Assembly (NCBI GenBank): GCA_043228905.1
Contig: JBHGNT010000013.1
Location: forward strand, 20,708,001 to 20,772,000
Direction: 5' to 3'
Source: Azolla caroliniana
Taxonomy: Eukaryota > Polypodiophyta
DNA length: 64,000 nt
The position numbers and the translations under genes were made by a program. Below, one piece after another: positions 12,079 through 22,764 of this stretch. Position 1 is the stretch's first letter. Each line of letters begins with the position of its first letter. Under the pieces are notes generated by a model, which was given only the letters and a program-made list of their open reading frames with translations, was not told where the DNA came from and ran no database searches.

Positions 12079-13784
12079 ATGAAACCATATTTGTTTGTTT
12101 GTCTATATGTTGCTAGGAAATAAGAAATGAAATGAACAAATGAATATTTCATTTGTTCATCTAATTATGTCACGGGAAAACAATTACTTAAACCGCTTTC
12201 TAGAGTATGTATGATATGGAAATGCGAAAACTTTACACAGAATTTCATTTTGTAAATTTGTTGCCTTTAAATTTAAACTGATTACTATGTCTTGGTTGAC
12301 TCAAAATAATTCAATACCGTGGCATCAAGTACTAAATGCTACTTTCCAAGTCTCATTTTGTATTCAACCATGTTAATTGGATTGCACACTAGGACATTGA
12401 CACATGTCACATGGTCTTTCTTGATTTTCAATGCATAAGATCAAACCAATAAGCACGTTTTTCAGCGTATAAAATCAAACAACACTCCATGCTTGCTTCT
12501 AGTACAATAAATTTAGCTTGGCCAATAACATAGTAAAGGTGGGTTGTGGTGTAGAAGTATCTTCCTTTCTAGCATGCTACCCACTAACTCTACCCAAGAC
12601 ATTAGGTTTCAATATCTTCCAAATGCTCTTGTCATCTCTCTCAGGTGGTTTCATATATGCCTTGATGCTCCTCTTGTGTTCATACAAATTAGTGTCCATC
12701 GAAACATAGGAATGGATAATACGAAACTTTGTAGTGAAAACATGCATCTAGATATGATACCAGTGGGCATGGGTGTAGGAAACCCTTAGAAAAGCAAAAG
12801 ACTTGATTTTGAGTCTTGAGCGGAGATATTGACACTAATTATTAGTGAAATCTATAATTAGAATATTTGGTTTCAAGGGTTGAGTGTGACAGGACTTAAG
12901 AATAAACTGATGTTATAGCAAGTCAATGAAAAACCATCAATGAGCAGTGTGCTAACTTGATCAAATAAAAATGGATGAGCACAATAAAAAATTCATTCAA
13001 TCAATACAGCAACTTGATTCAGGTAGGAGCAATGTAGGTTCATTAACACCATGCATGGCCTCACAATAATCAAGATCATGACAAGTGATAAAATAGAAAG
13101 TGGAATATGTTGCATTATGGTTCTGATACAAATACCAAACCATACCACCACTTAGCTTTTAAATGATCTCCCTTCTCTTGCAGCCATTATTTCTGATTTC
13201 ATACCCTGTGACACAGGATCGCAACTTGTGTATGCAACAGAAAGAACAAACTACCAATTATTTTGTGTATATATAGCCTTTTGAGTATGTGAATTGTGTA
13301 TGCAATCTTAAACTTTTAACCAAATTGCCACAACAAAAAAAGACTAGGATGTCCTAACCTTGAGAGGGATCCAATTGGCCACAACCCATCATAACTAATG
13401 TCCTTGAGAATAAATTTGGGAAATCCTTTTAGGTACATGTCTCTCATCTTCAAGGGCAGTGAAGGTGAGAGAACTCAAGCAAACACACCGTGACTTGCTG
13501 GGAAATTATGTCTATATGGATAAAAGAAAAACAAATAATAGATATGTTTGCATCATTTGGATAAAATTTCTGAGCTTAAAACACCCATGTAAAAATGTCT
13601 CACACAAACATCATATATGTATATACATAACTGGGGTGCTGTATTTTGCTGATATCTGCTCTTTTGGCATCATTTGTAGAAAGCATTTTGTTGTTATTTC
13701 GCTCTTCATCAGGTAGGGATCAAAATCACAACAGATTGTAAAAGAAAATAAGATAGCTGATTGACTGATTATTCAATCAAATTG
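12079..13784. other. Intergenic DNA, nothing recognised
   Basis: AT-rich spacer between USP-A and the unrecognised minus-strand gene. Open frames here (for example near 12518-12789) lack recognisable motifs and I do not support them. The USP-A 3' UTR presumably occupies the first few hundred bases. Confidence 0.5.
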
Positions 13785-15402
13785 CTATGATGCTAGATGA
13801 ATGTATTTACTTCCCATGGTTGACTCAATGCATTGAACCACATTGCCATCACATGTACAAACTGGACCTTTTAATTTGGCTGGGATTGTCTTCACAATGA
13901 TTTTGAAATTTCGACATGCCCTGTGAAGAGAGCCTGGTGCATGTGAAACCACCTCATCCAAGAACTCTTGTGCAACATCACCATCTTCATCCATCATTAG
14001 CTTCTCGGAATACCATTGCAAACCCTAAAATTGAGTAGATAACACAATTAAGTTTTAGCAATAAATGATGGTTGGTAAGTGGTGACACTAGACTTGGTTG
14101 TGAGGCAGTTTCAAATGCATGCTCAAATGCTTTAGGCTTGTTCCTTGATCCTTTTACATCTTCAAGTACAGCATGACAACTACATTAGTTTTTGTCTACA
14201 GGACATCATAATGACAGGTTTGACATACTTATTGAGTGGACACAAAATATGGGTTTAGCCGTTGGGACGTGTGGGAAATTTAGGGTCATTGGGGAAGAAA
14301 GCTAGCAATAAATATGGTTCAGTCGTTTCTTTGATCTTTAGATCACTATGTTTCACTAGTTTGCCGATATTATCTATGTAGCATCCCAAATCACAGTAAC
14401 CATCTATCCTTGGTTTTAGATCCTTATATCCAGAGGATCATATGTTTCAAGGATTGCTAAATAACTATGTATCACATCATAATGGTTGTATAATCCAATT
14501 GCTGCCCTGTTTTATGATAAAATTTTTACATGAATCTATCCAGACTTCGCATCAATGATTTCCAGAAAATATAACAATACTAAAGAATTCATACTTTGAG
14601 ATCCTGAGATCCATTCATATGTTTCATATAAATCTAAAGACCAAAAGAGTTCATGTGAAATATGAACTACAAGAAGGAATTTATAATGAGAATAAGATAG
14701 AAAATAAGAAAAAAACAAACAAGAAGAAGAATCAATACTTTTATAGAAGAATGCATAAATTGATAATCAAGAAAAAAATGCATCAGTGGTTAAGCGAAAA
14801 GGAACAGAATAGGAATAAGACTCCAACTCGTCAAAAACCAGGGGGGGAAAACAGAGCAAATGAATGAAATATCCATGCAAAACACATTTGGATGATATAT
14901 TATGCACAAACAGATGAATGAAATTTAAATGAAAAACAGAAAAAATTAAAATATATTGGATTACTTGTTTTATTTTAGAAAAAGAGAGAGACTAATTTAC
15001 GAATTTAGACGCATAAGAAAGACAAAAAAATTTGAATGAATGAAGAAAATGGGATTAACATAATGAAATTATTAAAAACAAAATGGGGAAAGAGTGGAAA
15101 CCTGGACACCGCCAGATCCAGGGGTACATTCAGACACAACAGGATTTGTGGAGATGGCCTTCAATGCCGAAGATGGCTCCCTAGAAGAATTCCTAACCTT
15201 GAATCCATTGAGCACGGGTATTTTGCCACAATTCGTTGTCTCCTTTGTATGCATGGTGGTGCCAAAGGGAACCTTGTTGGGATGGAATGATCCTCTCGGA
15301 ATATTCTCCTTGCGGGTATCGAATGAAGATTCCCTGCCCGACGGTGCGGCCGGCGGGAGATTCCGGCTCCTCGTCTCTTTTGCTGGTTGATGATGATGGC
15401 AA

Positions 15403-15441
<39 letters not shown>

Positions 15442-15515
15442 GGGTCCTTGAGAATGCCCAAATGGATGAGTATCTTGGAGAAAGCACCTGTCATACATCT
15501 CTCTCGATGTGACAT
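13785..15515 (-). CDS. Two-exon protein of unknown function (217 aa)
   Basis: Exon 1 is 15515-15102 (138 codons) and exon 2 is 14024-13785 (79 codons plus stop), joined in phase 0 across a CAG/GTTTCC donor and a TTTTAG acceptor. Exon 1 starts MSHRERCMTGAFSKIL, carries a run of 13 serines (about residues 26-38, from a GAT/ATC triplet repeat), then a basic and Ser/Pro-rich stretch, and ends PGSGGVQ. Exon 2 continues GLQWYSEKLMMDEDGD, then AQEFLDEV and a C-terminal CxC (PVCTCDGN). There is no signal peptide or membrane segment. The acidic/aromatic start of exon 2 looks like a conserved domain, but I do not recognise it and assign no function. An overlapping upstream frame (15598-15491) could dampen translation. 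The start could also be the Met at residue 8. Confidence 0.55.
14025..15101 (-). other. Intron of the unknown two-exon gene
   Basis: AT-rich, 1077 bases, with an A-rich stretch around 14690-15060. No separate gene is supported inside it. Confidence 0.5.
15401..15440. repeat. (GAT)n triplet repeat encoding poly-Ser on the minus strand
   Basis: Thirteen or so GAT/ATG units. In the supported minus-strand frame they give serines; the poly-His, poly-Ile and poly-Met frames over the same repeat are shadows. A second, looser GATGGA repeat lies at about 15545-15582. Confidence 0.85.
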
Positions 15516-15598
15516 GATCTATCTTCTTGGTGTTCTGTCAATGATGGAGATGAAGATGGAGATGGAGATGGAGATGGAGATGGTCTTTCCATAGCCAT
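15491..15598 (-). other. Upstream open reading frame overlapping the unknown gene's start
   Basis: On the minus strand, ATG at 15598 opens a 35-codon Ser/Pro-rich frame (MAMERPSPSPS) that ends at TGA 15493-15491, past the main ATG at 15515 and in another frame. If both lie on one transcript this is an overlapping uORF. It is also possible that transcription starts downstream of it. Confidence 0.35.
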
Positions 15599-16416
15599 CT
15601 CCCTCCCCTGCTTTGACCTTCCCCTCCCTCTCTTGCTCTCTAACACCTTGTCTTTAAGGCATTTTCACATTGGGGCGGCCCGGGTTTTAGGACCTTTCGT
15701 AGCATATATCATTCGTGGTGAGCCCGGGGACATAGTGTCGCCAATGTTGTGTCATCTTCTTTGAGGTCTATAGTTTGGGGGGCACATAGGAACTCACCAA
15801 TTTCATATCACTATGAGCTTTCTTTGTAGGAAAAGGTAGATATTGTGTTGTGTCGTGATATACGTTCACGACAATAAGTCATTGGATTTTACCCATATCA
15901 CAAGATTTTGCAAACAAGCGAAATACAGCCTATAGGTCAGGACATGCAATTGTGTAAAGCTCTCTCATCCTTAAGGTAAGATATCTATATTTTCATATAT
16001 TATGTTTGTGTAAAGCTTTCCCAATGTAATTCTTGACTTGATGAGGAATAAGAGATAGTGTCTCAATCTAGTTTACCAAAGGAGAAAGTGAAAGGGTCAT
16101 GATGGGTCACAACTATTGTACATATAGAAATGTTGTGAGCAAAAAGAAAAGATATTTAACTTCCAAAATGCAATATTAGGCTCCAACCAGAACTAGATTG
16201 GAGACAAGTCAAGGGTATAAGAAGGAGAATAAATAAGTATATGGTATATAAATTTGTAGTGTATGTTTTGAAGTCAGGGGCATTTGGGTAATTACTCTGA
16301 TAGTTCTCCCTCATCATCAAAGGCATGCTTTTTGCCTCTTTTTGTTTCTAAATCCATCACCCAGCTTTCCAAAAACATTTGCATAATTTGCTTGAAACAC
16401 AGAGTGTAAATCAATT
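15599..16416. other. Divergent intergenic region between the unknown gene and USP-B
   Basis: Holds the likely promoter of the minus-strand gene on its left (CCTCCC-rich DNA at 15600-15640) and that of USP-B on its right. No gene or repeat is recognised. Confidence 0.5.
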
Positions 16417-16422
16417 TATAAA
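16417..16422 (+). promoter_or_regulatory. TATA box of USP-B
   Basis: TATAAA in the context CAATTTATAAAGG, 82 bases before the ATG at 16504. This predicts a transcription start near 16450 and a leader of about 55 bases. Confidence 0.6.
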
Positions 16423-16503
16423 GGACCCAAATCCTGATCCAGGATTCATTGATCCTGCTCTGTTGTTTTGGTTTGATTAATCAATCAAAGGTTCTTGAAA
16501 ATC

Positions 16504-17785
16504 ATGGCTGAAGAATCTTCCCAGCCCAGGAGGAAGATCCTGGCGGCCGTGGACGAGAGCGAAGAGAGCCTATCGGCACTCTCGTGGGCCGTCGACAATC
16601 TCATCGCCATTCCCGGGGGAGATTCCGATACCCGACAGGGTCCGGTCTCGGATTCTCCCAACGAGGCTGTCCTTGTGGTAATCCTGCATGTTCAACCTCT
16701 GCCTCACATGGTAGCAGGGCTTGCTGGACCAGGTGGTGAGTTCGAATCATGATCATTTCGATTCGGTAGATTCATAAACTGTTCTAGAATGGATGTATAT
16801 TCCATGTTGAATAATTAGGGTGTAATGTATCAGAAGGGTTTAGGGTATCTATACCATGATACCCCTCTCTCTGGAGTCATCAGTGGCCGGGAAGGGAAGT
16901 TTTCCGACCCACCGCTTGGCTCGTTAACTATTTGTGTTACATCGGAATGTTATTCATTTTTGTTAATTGTTATTGTTATTGTGTTCTGTTTTGTTTTTTG
17001 GGGTGGGTAGGGTATCCATTGGAAGATTTCTATTTCGAGCCTGAGATTTTGGAATCGGTGAAGAAGAATCAAGATGAGACCTCGAGGAGAATCATGCGTC
17101 GCGCGAAACACCTGTGTGACCAGAAACATGTATAACAAAAAATCTGGAGAAAAAACTTAAATCTAAGGGAGAGAATTGTAAATGGAATGCATAGCCACAC
17201 TGAAATTAATTACTTTTTTGGACAAGTAATAACAATAATCATGTATGGAAAGTTAATATAATCCAAGTAGCTGGATGAAGTTGGCAAATCAATCACAATG
17301 ATTTTACATTTGAGATGCAGAGGGCATCATAACATGGTTACATATTTGATTTCTATAGAGATGTCAGTCTCAATACACTGAAATTCGGTCAATTCGATTC
17401 AAAACATGATGATGAGTTATAGTGTGTTCAATTTTAATTTTCTTTTGTTTTTGGGTATGGTGATGATTGATTTATATAAATGGCCATAGCTCAATTCCGA
17501 GACGATGATTGTATCTGGCGATGCGAGGGAAGGAATCTGCGAAATTGTAGACAAGATCCGACCTAGTTACCTGGTCATCGGTAGCCATGGCTATGGGGCC
17601 CTTAAGAGGTATCTAGATGTATTACTATTATTTTCAATCCATTCTAATATATATTATGTTTGATACAATGTTAAAAGTGTGTTTTGTTTTTGTCCTCTTA
17701 TGGTTGCAGGACTTTCCTAGGGAGTGTGAGTGATTACTGTGCTCACAATGCTAAATGCCCTCTGGTTATAGTGAGGAAACAATAA
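16504..17785 (+). CDS. Universal stress protein, copy B
   Basis: Exons 16504-16735, 17011-17129, 17490-17608 and 17710-17785 join in phases 1, 0 and 2 to 181 residues. The start is MAEESSQPRRKILAAVDE. A longer, Gly/Asp/Ser-rich loop (about residues 38-55) follows the first helix, then VVILHVQPLPHMV. The ATP-binding signature is GSHGYGALKRTFLGS, followed by SDYCAHNAKCPLVIV. This is the most canonical of the four copies, with the complete DESEESLSALSW helix. A frame extending a few codons further upstream starts at TTG, so ATG 16504 is preferred. Introns are short (about 100-360 bases). The predicted role is that of a stress-linked nucleotide-binding protein; the specific function is unknown. 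Confidence 0.92.
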
Positions 17786-18833
17786 CCTATTCGATAAATT
17801 TGTTGCAAAAGTGGAAAATTGTTAAAGTTTAGTCATCCCTTGATTCAATAATGTTGTTGGGATCTGCAACTTGTAATCTTGATACATTAATAATATTGTA
17901 TAGAGACATTTATAGCACTATGCTAGGTTTAGTCGCTAGGTATGTTGGATTTGATATAATATCGTCGCAAGTTTGATTGGCGACGATGAGATGAGGTTAA
18001 GCAATACTAGTTATTAGTTTTTAATCAATGTGTTTTGATTCTTAATCGCACAGTTGCTCCCCTCCTTTTTGATGTTTTCTTCCCGTCTATTGGGTGCTCT
18101 CGCAAAATTTGTAAATGTAACTTTTTTGGTTTGCACTAGGAAATCTCAAAACTCCTAATGACTATTAACCTCTTGTTCTTGCATGGTTAAATGGTGACAA
18201 ATTAAAATGTGGGAGTGATAGCGGGAGGGAAATCATTAGAGCGGGTTCAATAAAGGAAAGGAAAACTTAGAGAGGCACTAATCAGGGGAATAATAAGGGA
18301 AAAAAATATTGTGATTGTGTTGATAATGTAGAATTCCGTTGTCTTGAACAATGATTTAATGTGTCCTCAAGCATCTCGTGTGTAGCTTGAATTTTTAGGT
18401 GTACAAATCACATAATTGTATTGAAGTGGGTAAGCCTTTCCAACTCACCTCTAGTGATGTGACTATATTAAACGATATAATCCTTGTTAATGTGGCTTTT
18501 CTCACACATAGAGAGTGTATTGAGTGGGAATGAGAATATACCTCTCAGAGTCACCATAGAAACCTCACAAGGAAAAGACAATGTTTCCTCCACACTTTTT
18601 CCTCGGGGTATAGCAAATGGGTTCTTTGTTCCCATGAAACCTCCCTCATTCACCGACATTCTCTCTATACTGGCACTTGGTAAGGTATCAAGTGAGGGGC
18701 ACCAAAATACCCGTTTAGTACCCTTTTCGTTTTGACATTATTTGCACTTCTCTCAATGTCTCAACAAAATCACAAAATACGAAGTATATGGATTGTGATT
18801 TCCTCCCGTATTAAAACTTGGTTCTTTGTACAA

Positions 18834-18951
18834 TCCTATCCTCATTTTTCTTAGGTTTTGTCATTGTAACATCATCAATTGGGGGGAGCAACTCCTATCC
18901 TCATTTTTCTTAGGTTTTGTCATTGTAACAACATCAATTGGGGTGAGCAAC
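18834..18951. repeat. 59-bp tandem duplication, two copies
   Basis: Copy 1 is 18834-18892 and copy 2 is 18893-18951, both running from TCCTATCCTCATTTTTCTTA to GAGCAACT with only a few differences. Confidence 0.9.
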
Positions 18952-19737
18952 TAATAACTTTTGATACTCTATAGTTCGACATCACTCAAACCTAGCTATC
19001 ATTCATCAAAATATCACAAAATATTAGCTAAATCTTCCAACAAGATCAGAATTCCAAAACCAACTACATTATAGTTCTCAATTATTGTGACTATTTTTCA
19101 TCTACATTTTAACAACCATCCAAGTTTATTCAATATGTTGGCATTTATGAACTGAATTGTAAACAGACATTTGCAAAAGCACTCCACAATCCATAGATCA
19201 TTCTAATGATAACAAGGTGGGTCGCAAATGAGACCAAAACAATATTCATTGCATAATTGTTGTTGAAGTGACCAAATTGACGCTTCCGAAGGCCCTATAA
19301 GATGCCTTCTATTGTACACTTCAGGATTTCCCGACTCTATGAAACCTACCTGTACCTATTTGTATTGGGAAAGGTGTGTTATTCTTCATGGGGATAATTA
19401 AATTGGGTGTCTCCCATTCCTGAGCATTTCGTGAACGCTCTCTTGCTCCCAGGCAATCCCTTTAGTTAACCTTATTTGCCTCTCGTGTGAGACGAAGTTA
19501 CGGTAAGAGTTCTTCGGATGGGTGCGGGGAGTTGCTGCATTATTTGTGCCTCTGAAGTTCCATGATATAGAAGACACTTTTGGTCTTCGAAGTGCAAGAC
19601 TCTATGCCAAGCCCCTAGTGGTAGACATGCCTCTCGGATATCGTTGTAGTGTGTAATATACTATTACATCTACTTGACCGTAATGCTCGCCTGGCTCAAT
19701 GTGCCTCTCATGGAATGGTTGGCATAGCTTTGCTAGA

Positions 19738-19827
19738 ATGTGTGTGTGTGTGTGTGTGTGTATCAATCCATGGCTTCTAGGATTGAAGGCCTATTATGTG
19801 AGGAAAAGAAAAGAAAAGAAAAGAAAA
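19738..19827. repeat. (GT)n and (AAAAG)n microsatellites
   Basis: (TG)n at about 19738-19762 and five AAAAG units at about 19803-19827. Confidence 0.9.
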
Positions 19828-19952
19828 CATGATCACTATCTTAAAATAGCAAGCAGACACATGGCACTTTGTTAGATCACCAAAACATGAGAGGTTTTTT
19901 GTCATAATGTGTGATCTCTCACCGTTTGTTAAGACAAAGAGTGGGGGGACCT

Positions 19953-19975
19953 AAACCCTAAAGCCTAAACCCTAA
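19953..19975 (+). promoter_or_regulatory. Two telo-box motifs upstream of USP-C
   Basis: AAACCCTAA occurs twice, at 19953-19961 and 19967-19975, 36 bases before the ATG at 20011. Telo boxes (AAACCCTAA) are known plant promoter and leader elements, typically of growth and translation-linked genes. The closeness to the ATG suggests they lie in the leader or at the transcription start. Confidence 0.5.
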
Positions 19976-20010
19976 TTAGACAGATTGATTTGTCATTACT
20001 GCTACATTTG

Positions 20011-22683
20011 ATGGGAAGTCCTCCTCCTCATCCTCATCCTGGAGGTAGTAGTAGTACTCATGATACATTGAGCAGTGAAGCTGCTGCAGACATTGGGGCA
20101 GAGCATGTCCCCTTGATGACCCCCATGAGTATGGCCACCCCTCAAATAAGTGGGGATCGAACCCGAGTCCTTGTAGCTGTTGATGAGAGCGAGGAATGCA
20201 TTGGAGCGCTCTCATGGGCCATCGATAACCTTCTCCTGCCCCCCGGACACGACAAATGCTCGGACATTCTCGTCCTCCTACATGTCCAAAGTCACCCCCA
20301 AATGTTAGTTGGACCCGTGGGTGCCGGTGAGTTTAACCGAGGTGTGGCCTCCACAATCAATTTAATTGCATGCCTCCTTTTTTGTTGTTATTTCGTGAGA
20401 TCGATTACATTTGTTTTTATATATTTTTTGACAGTCTCTTCCGTTACATTGTTTTATATTGGCTTTTGTGGTTTGTCCGTTGGTTGCTCGATCTCCTTTG
20501 AGATCATATGAATTTGTTGTATTGCAAGGTGTGGCCTTAGGATTTTAGTGCAATTGCTAAATTACATTCTATATTCTCAATGAGATTGTTTTCTTTAGGT
20601 GTTTTTAGTTTTTATTTGTTAGTCACTTTTGAGGAAAGCTTGGATGGTGTTACTCTTGTGAATATTTGATTTTGGCTTTTGAGATGATTGGTTTGGAGCT
20701 TTTTGGTTCAATTGTGGAGGTTTGGTTTCTTGCGGTTCCGTGGATCATTGCTCCTCTAATTTAGAGGTGGTGCGGGTGGTCTTTGATTCCCCATACTTCA
20801 AATTGATCAAGGTGTACAACCTTCAATTCCCAACACAATGTGTGTTTTCTTTTTATGCGTCCTATTATTTGTTTCGAGCTCTCTAGGCTAGACTAGATGT
20901 GAGATTTGCTTTTGCTTTTGCTTTTGAGAATCACACATCGCCAGTGTGTGTGTGTGTTTTGTTTAGGTTTTTTATATAATCTTTAGCTCTAATGCAATTG
21001 TGGACATCCTTGAGCTTTACATCCAAGGCTTGTTCCACACCCTCACATGCTATGTATATGTTAAATGTTTATGATGGCTAATGTTCAAATTTGATTTATT
21101 CATCTTTTTAATTACAGGATTTTATGTCACACCTGAAGTCTTGGACTCGATTAGGAAGAGTAATGACCATGTCTCCAGGAAAATCCTACTTCGAGCAAAA
21201 TTGGTTTGCGATGAAAAACATGTACGTATGTGCCTCATTTTGTGCCCTTGTTTAAAACTTTCAATCGTAAATAACCAATAAACACTATCTTGATGTTAAA
21301 ATTGTCGTCTCTGTCCAATATGAAACATGGAAAAATGAAAAAATATTTTTGTATAGTGCCCTTGACAACAAAGGACATTTTGAAACTCGTTATTTATTTA
21401 ACTTTGACATTTACATGTGTAGATCTTGATCATGTAGTCTCCTTCATAAACAACATGTCGGAAAATTGTAACTCTTTTTTAATGCCAACCAACATCTACA
21501 AGAGTGGATTACCACTAATGTATTCCCCATCGCAAAAGAAGAGCTTCAAAATTGTTAGCTCTTTATTTTTTTACTCCAAACTTTTATATGGGTTTGTGGA
21601 TGGATCTTGATAATGGACCAACTATGCTTGGGAACTTAGACATTTGCCAATATAAGGCCGAGAAATATAGAGTGATATAATGAGCAACAATGGGGACTAG
21701 GTTTACATTGTTGGTAAGCAAAAACATTTTAGGTTGTTTATTTAATGTCCAAAGTTGGCATTTTGAAATAGGTCTAAAAATAACACCCATCATGAGACTC
21801 CGTAGGGAGGCAGCACTGGGGAATATTAGACAATCGGACAATGGGCGAATACTAATCATGTAGTCAACCATAAATGCATTATTTGGGAAAAAAAAATCCT
21901 AAAAACAAACCAAATGTTCTGTCCCAAGATATGATCCGATTGTTTTGTTTCATTTCAAAATATGGCATGAGGCTTAACCATAGTAATAAGTTTTGTACTA
22001 ATAACCATAAAACAAGCCAAAAGTTTTCTATCCCAAGATATGATTTGGTCTTGATAACCAAAAATATATTGTTTCATCTCAAGATATGGCATCATGCTTA
22101 GTATCTAAAGTTAATTACATTCAGCTTTCTAATATGAAATCTTTACTTTCTTGGAGAATCATTGAATTCTTCATGCATATTTCAACTATAATGATGAACA
22201 ATTTCTCACATTTTAAAGCCATAAACAATTCATGAAATATGTTTTTGAGTTTGTAACTTAGCATTTGAACTTTATCATGGGTAAAGCTTTCAGAGTTGTT
22301 CCCCATGCATTTTGCAACTCTTAATTGTATTATTTGTAAACATGTTAAGATATTGCCATATTTCAAGTCCATTGTGAGTTGTTTGGCACGCAGATAGAGT
22401 CTGAGACCATGGTTGCGATTGGTGATGCAAGAGATGGTATTTGTGAAGCCATTGAAAAGCTTCATCCAAGATATCTAGTTATAGGTAGTCATGGATATGG
22501 AGCTTTAAAAAGGTATGATCTTATATATTGATTAGGTTAGAGCTTAATGAATGATTAATACCTTATCATTGTTATTATATATGTAGGACTTTCCTTGGGA
22601 GTGTTAGTGACTATTGTACTCATCATGCAAAGTGTCCTGTAGTCATTGTTAGGAAGCAAGCTACTACCGATATGAAGTCATAA
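20011..22683 (+). CDS. Universal stress protein, copy C, with extended N terminus
   Basis: Exons 20011-20326, 21118-21221, 22394-22512 and 22587-22683 join in phases 1, 0 and 2 to 211 residues. The USP core (TRVLVAVDESEECIGALSW) is preceded by about 50 residues of Pro/Ser/Ala-rich, probably disordered sequence not seen in the other copies. The ATP-binding signature GSHGYGALKRTFLGS is intact, followed by SDYCTHHAKCPVVIVRK. A short extra tail follows (QATTDMKS). A frame extending seven codons upstream starts at TTG, so ATG 20011 is used; Met codons near residues 43-48 are alternative starts. Introns 1 and 2 are large (791 and 1172 bases). A decayed copy of exon 4 follows the stop. Confidence 0.9.
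21900..22100. repeat. Imperfect tandem duplication (about 107 bp) in USP-C intron 2
   Basis: Blocks from CCCAAGATATGATCCG to ATATGGCATGAGGCTTA (about 21923-21975) and from CCCAAGATATGATTTG to ATATGGCATCATGCTTA (about 22034-22100) are recognisably alike, with indels. Confidence 0.5.
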
Positions 22684-22697
22684 TTATGTAATATGCT

Positions 22698-22764
22698 TCC
22701 CTTGGGAGTGTTAGTGACTATTGTAATTGTCATGCAAAGTATCATGTAGTCATTGTTAGGAAGC
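22698..22764 (+). pseudogene. Duplicated, dead copy of USP-C exon 4
   Basis: Aligns over its whole length with 22591-22657 (offset 107 bases), from TCCCTTGGGAGTGTTAGTGA to GTCATTGTTAGGAAGC, with a handful of substitutions. The ancestral acceptor GTAG before exon 4 reads GTAA here, so it is probably not spliced. It lies just downstream of the USP-C stop and is probably part of the 3' UTR. Confidence 0.85.

Larger units (their letters stand above)
17786..19952. other. Intergenic DNA between USP-B and USP-C
   Basis: AT-rich spacer. It holds a 59-bp tandem duplication (18834-18951), a (GT)n run and an (AAAAG)n run, each listed separately. The open frame pair around 18468-18735 has no recognisable motif and is not called. 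Confidence 0.5.

Noticed and set aside
15161-15498. Poly-His and poly-Ile minus-strand frames and poly-Met plus-strand frame
   Set aside because: Alternative frames of one GAT repeat; only the Ser frame connects by a splice junction to a second sensible exon.
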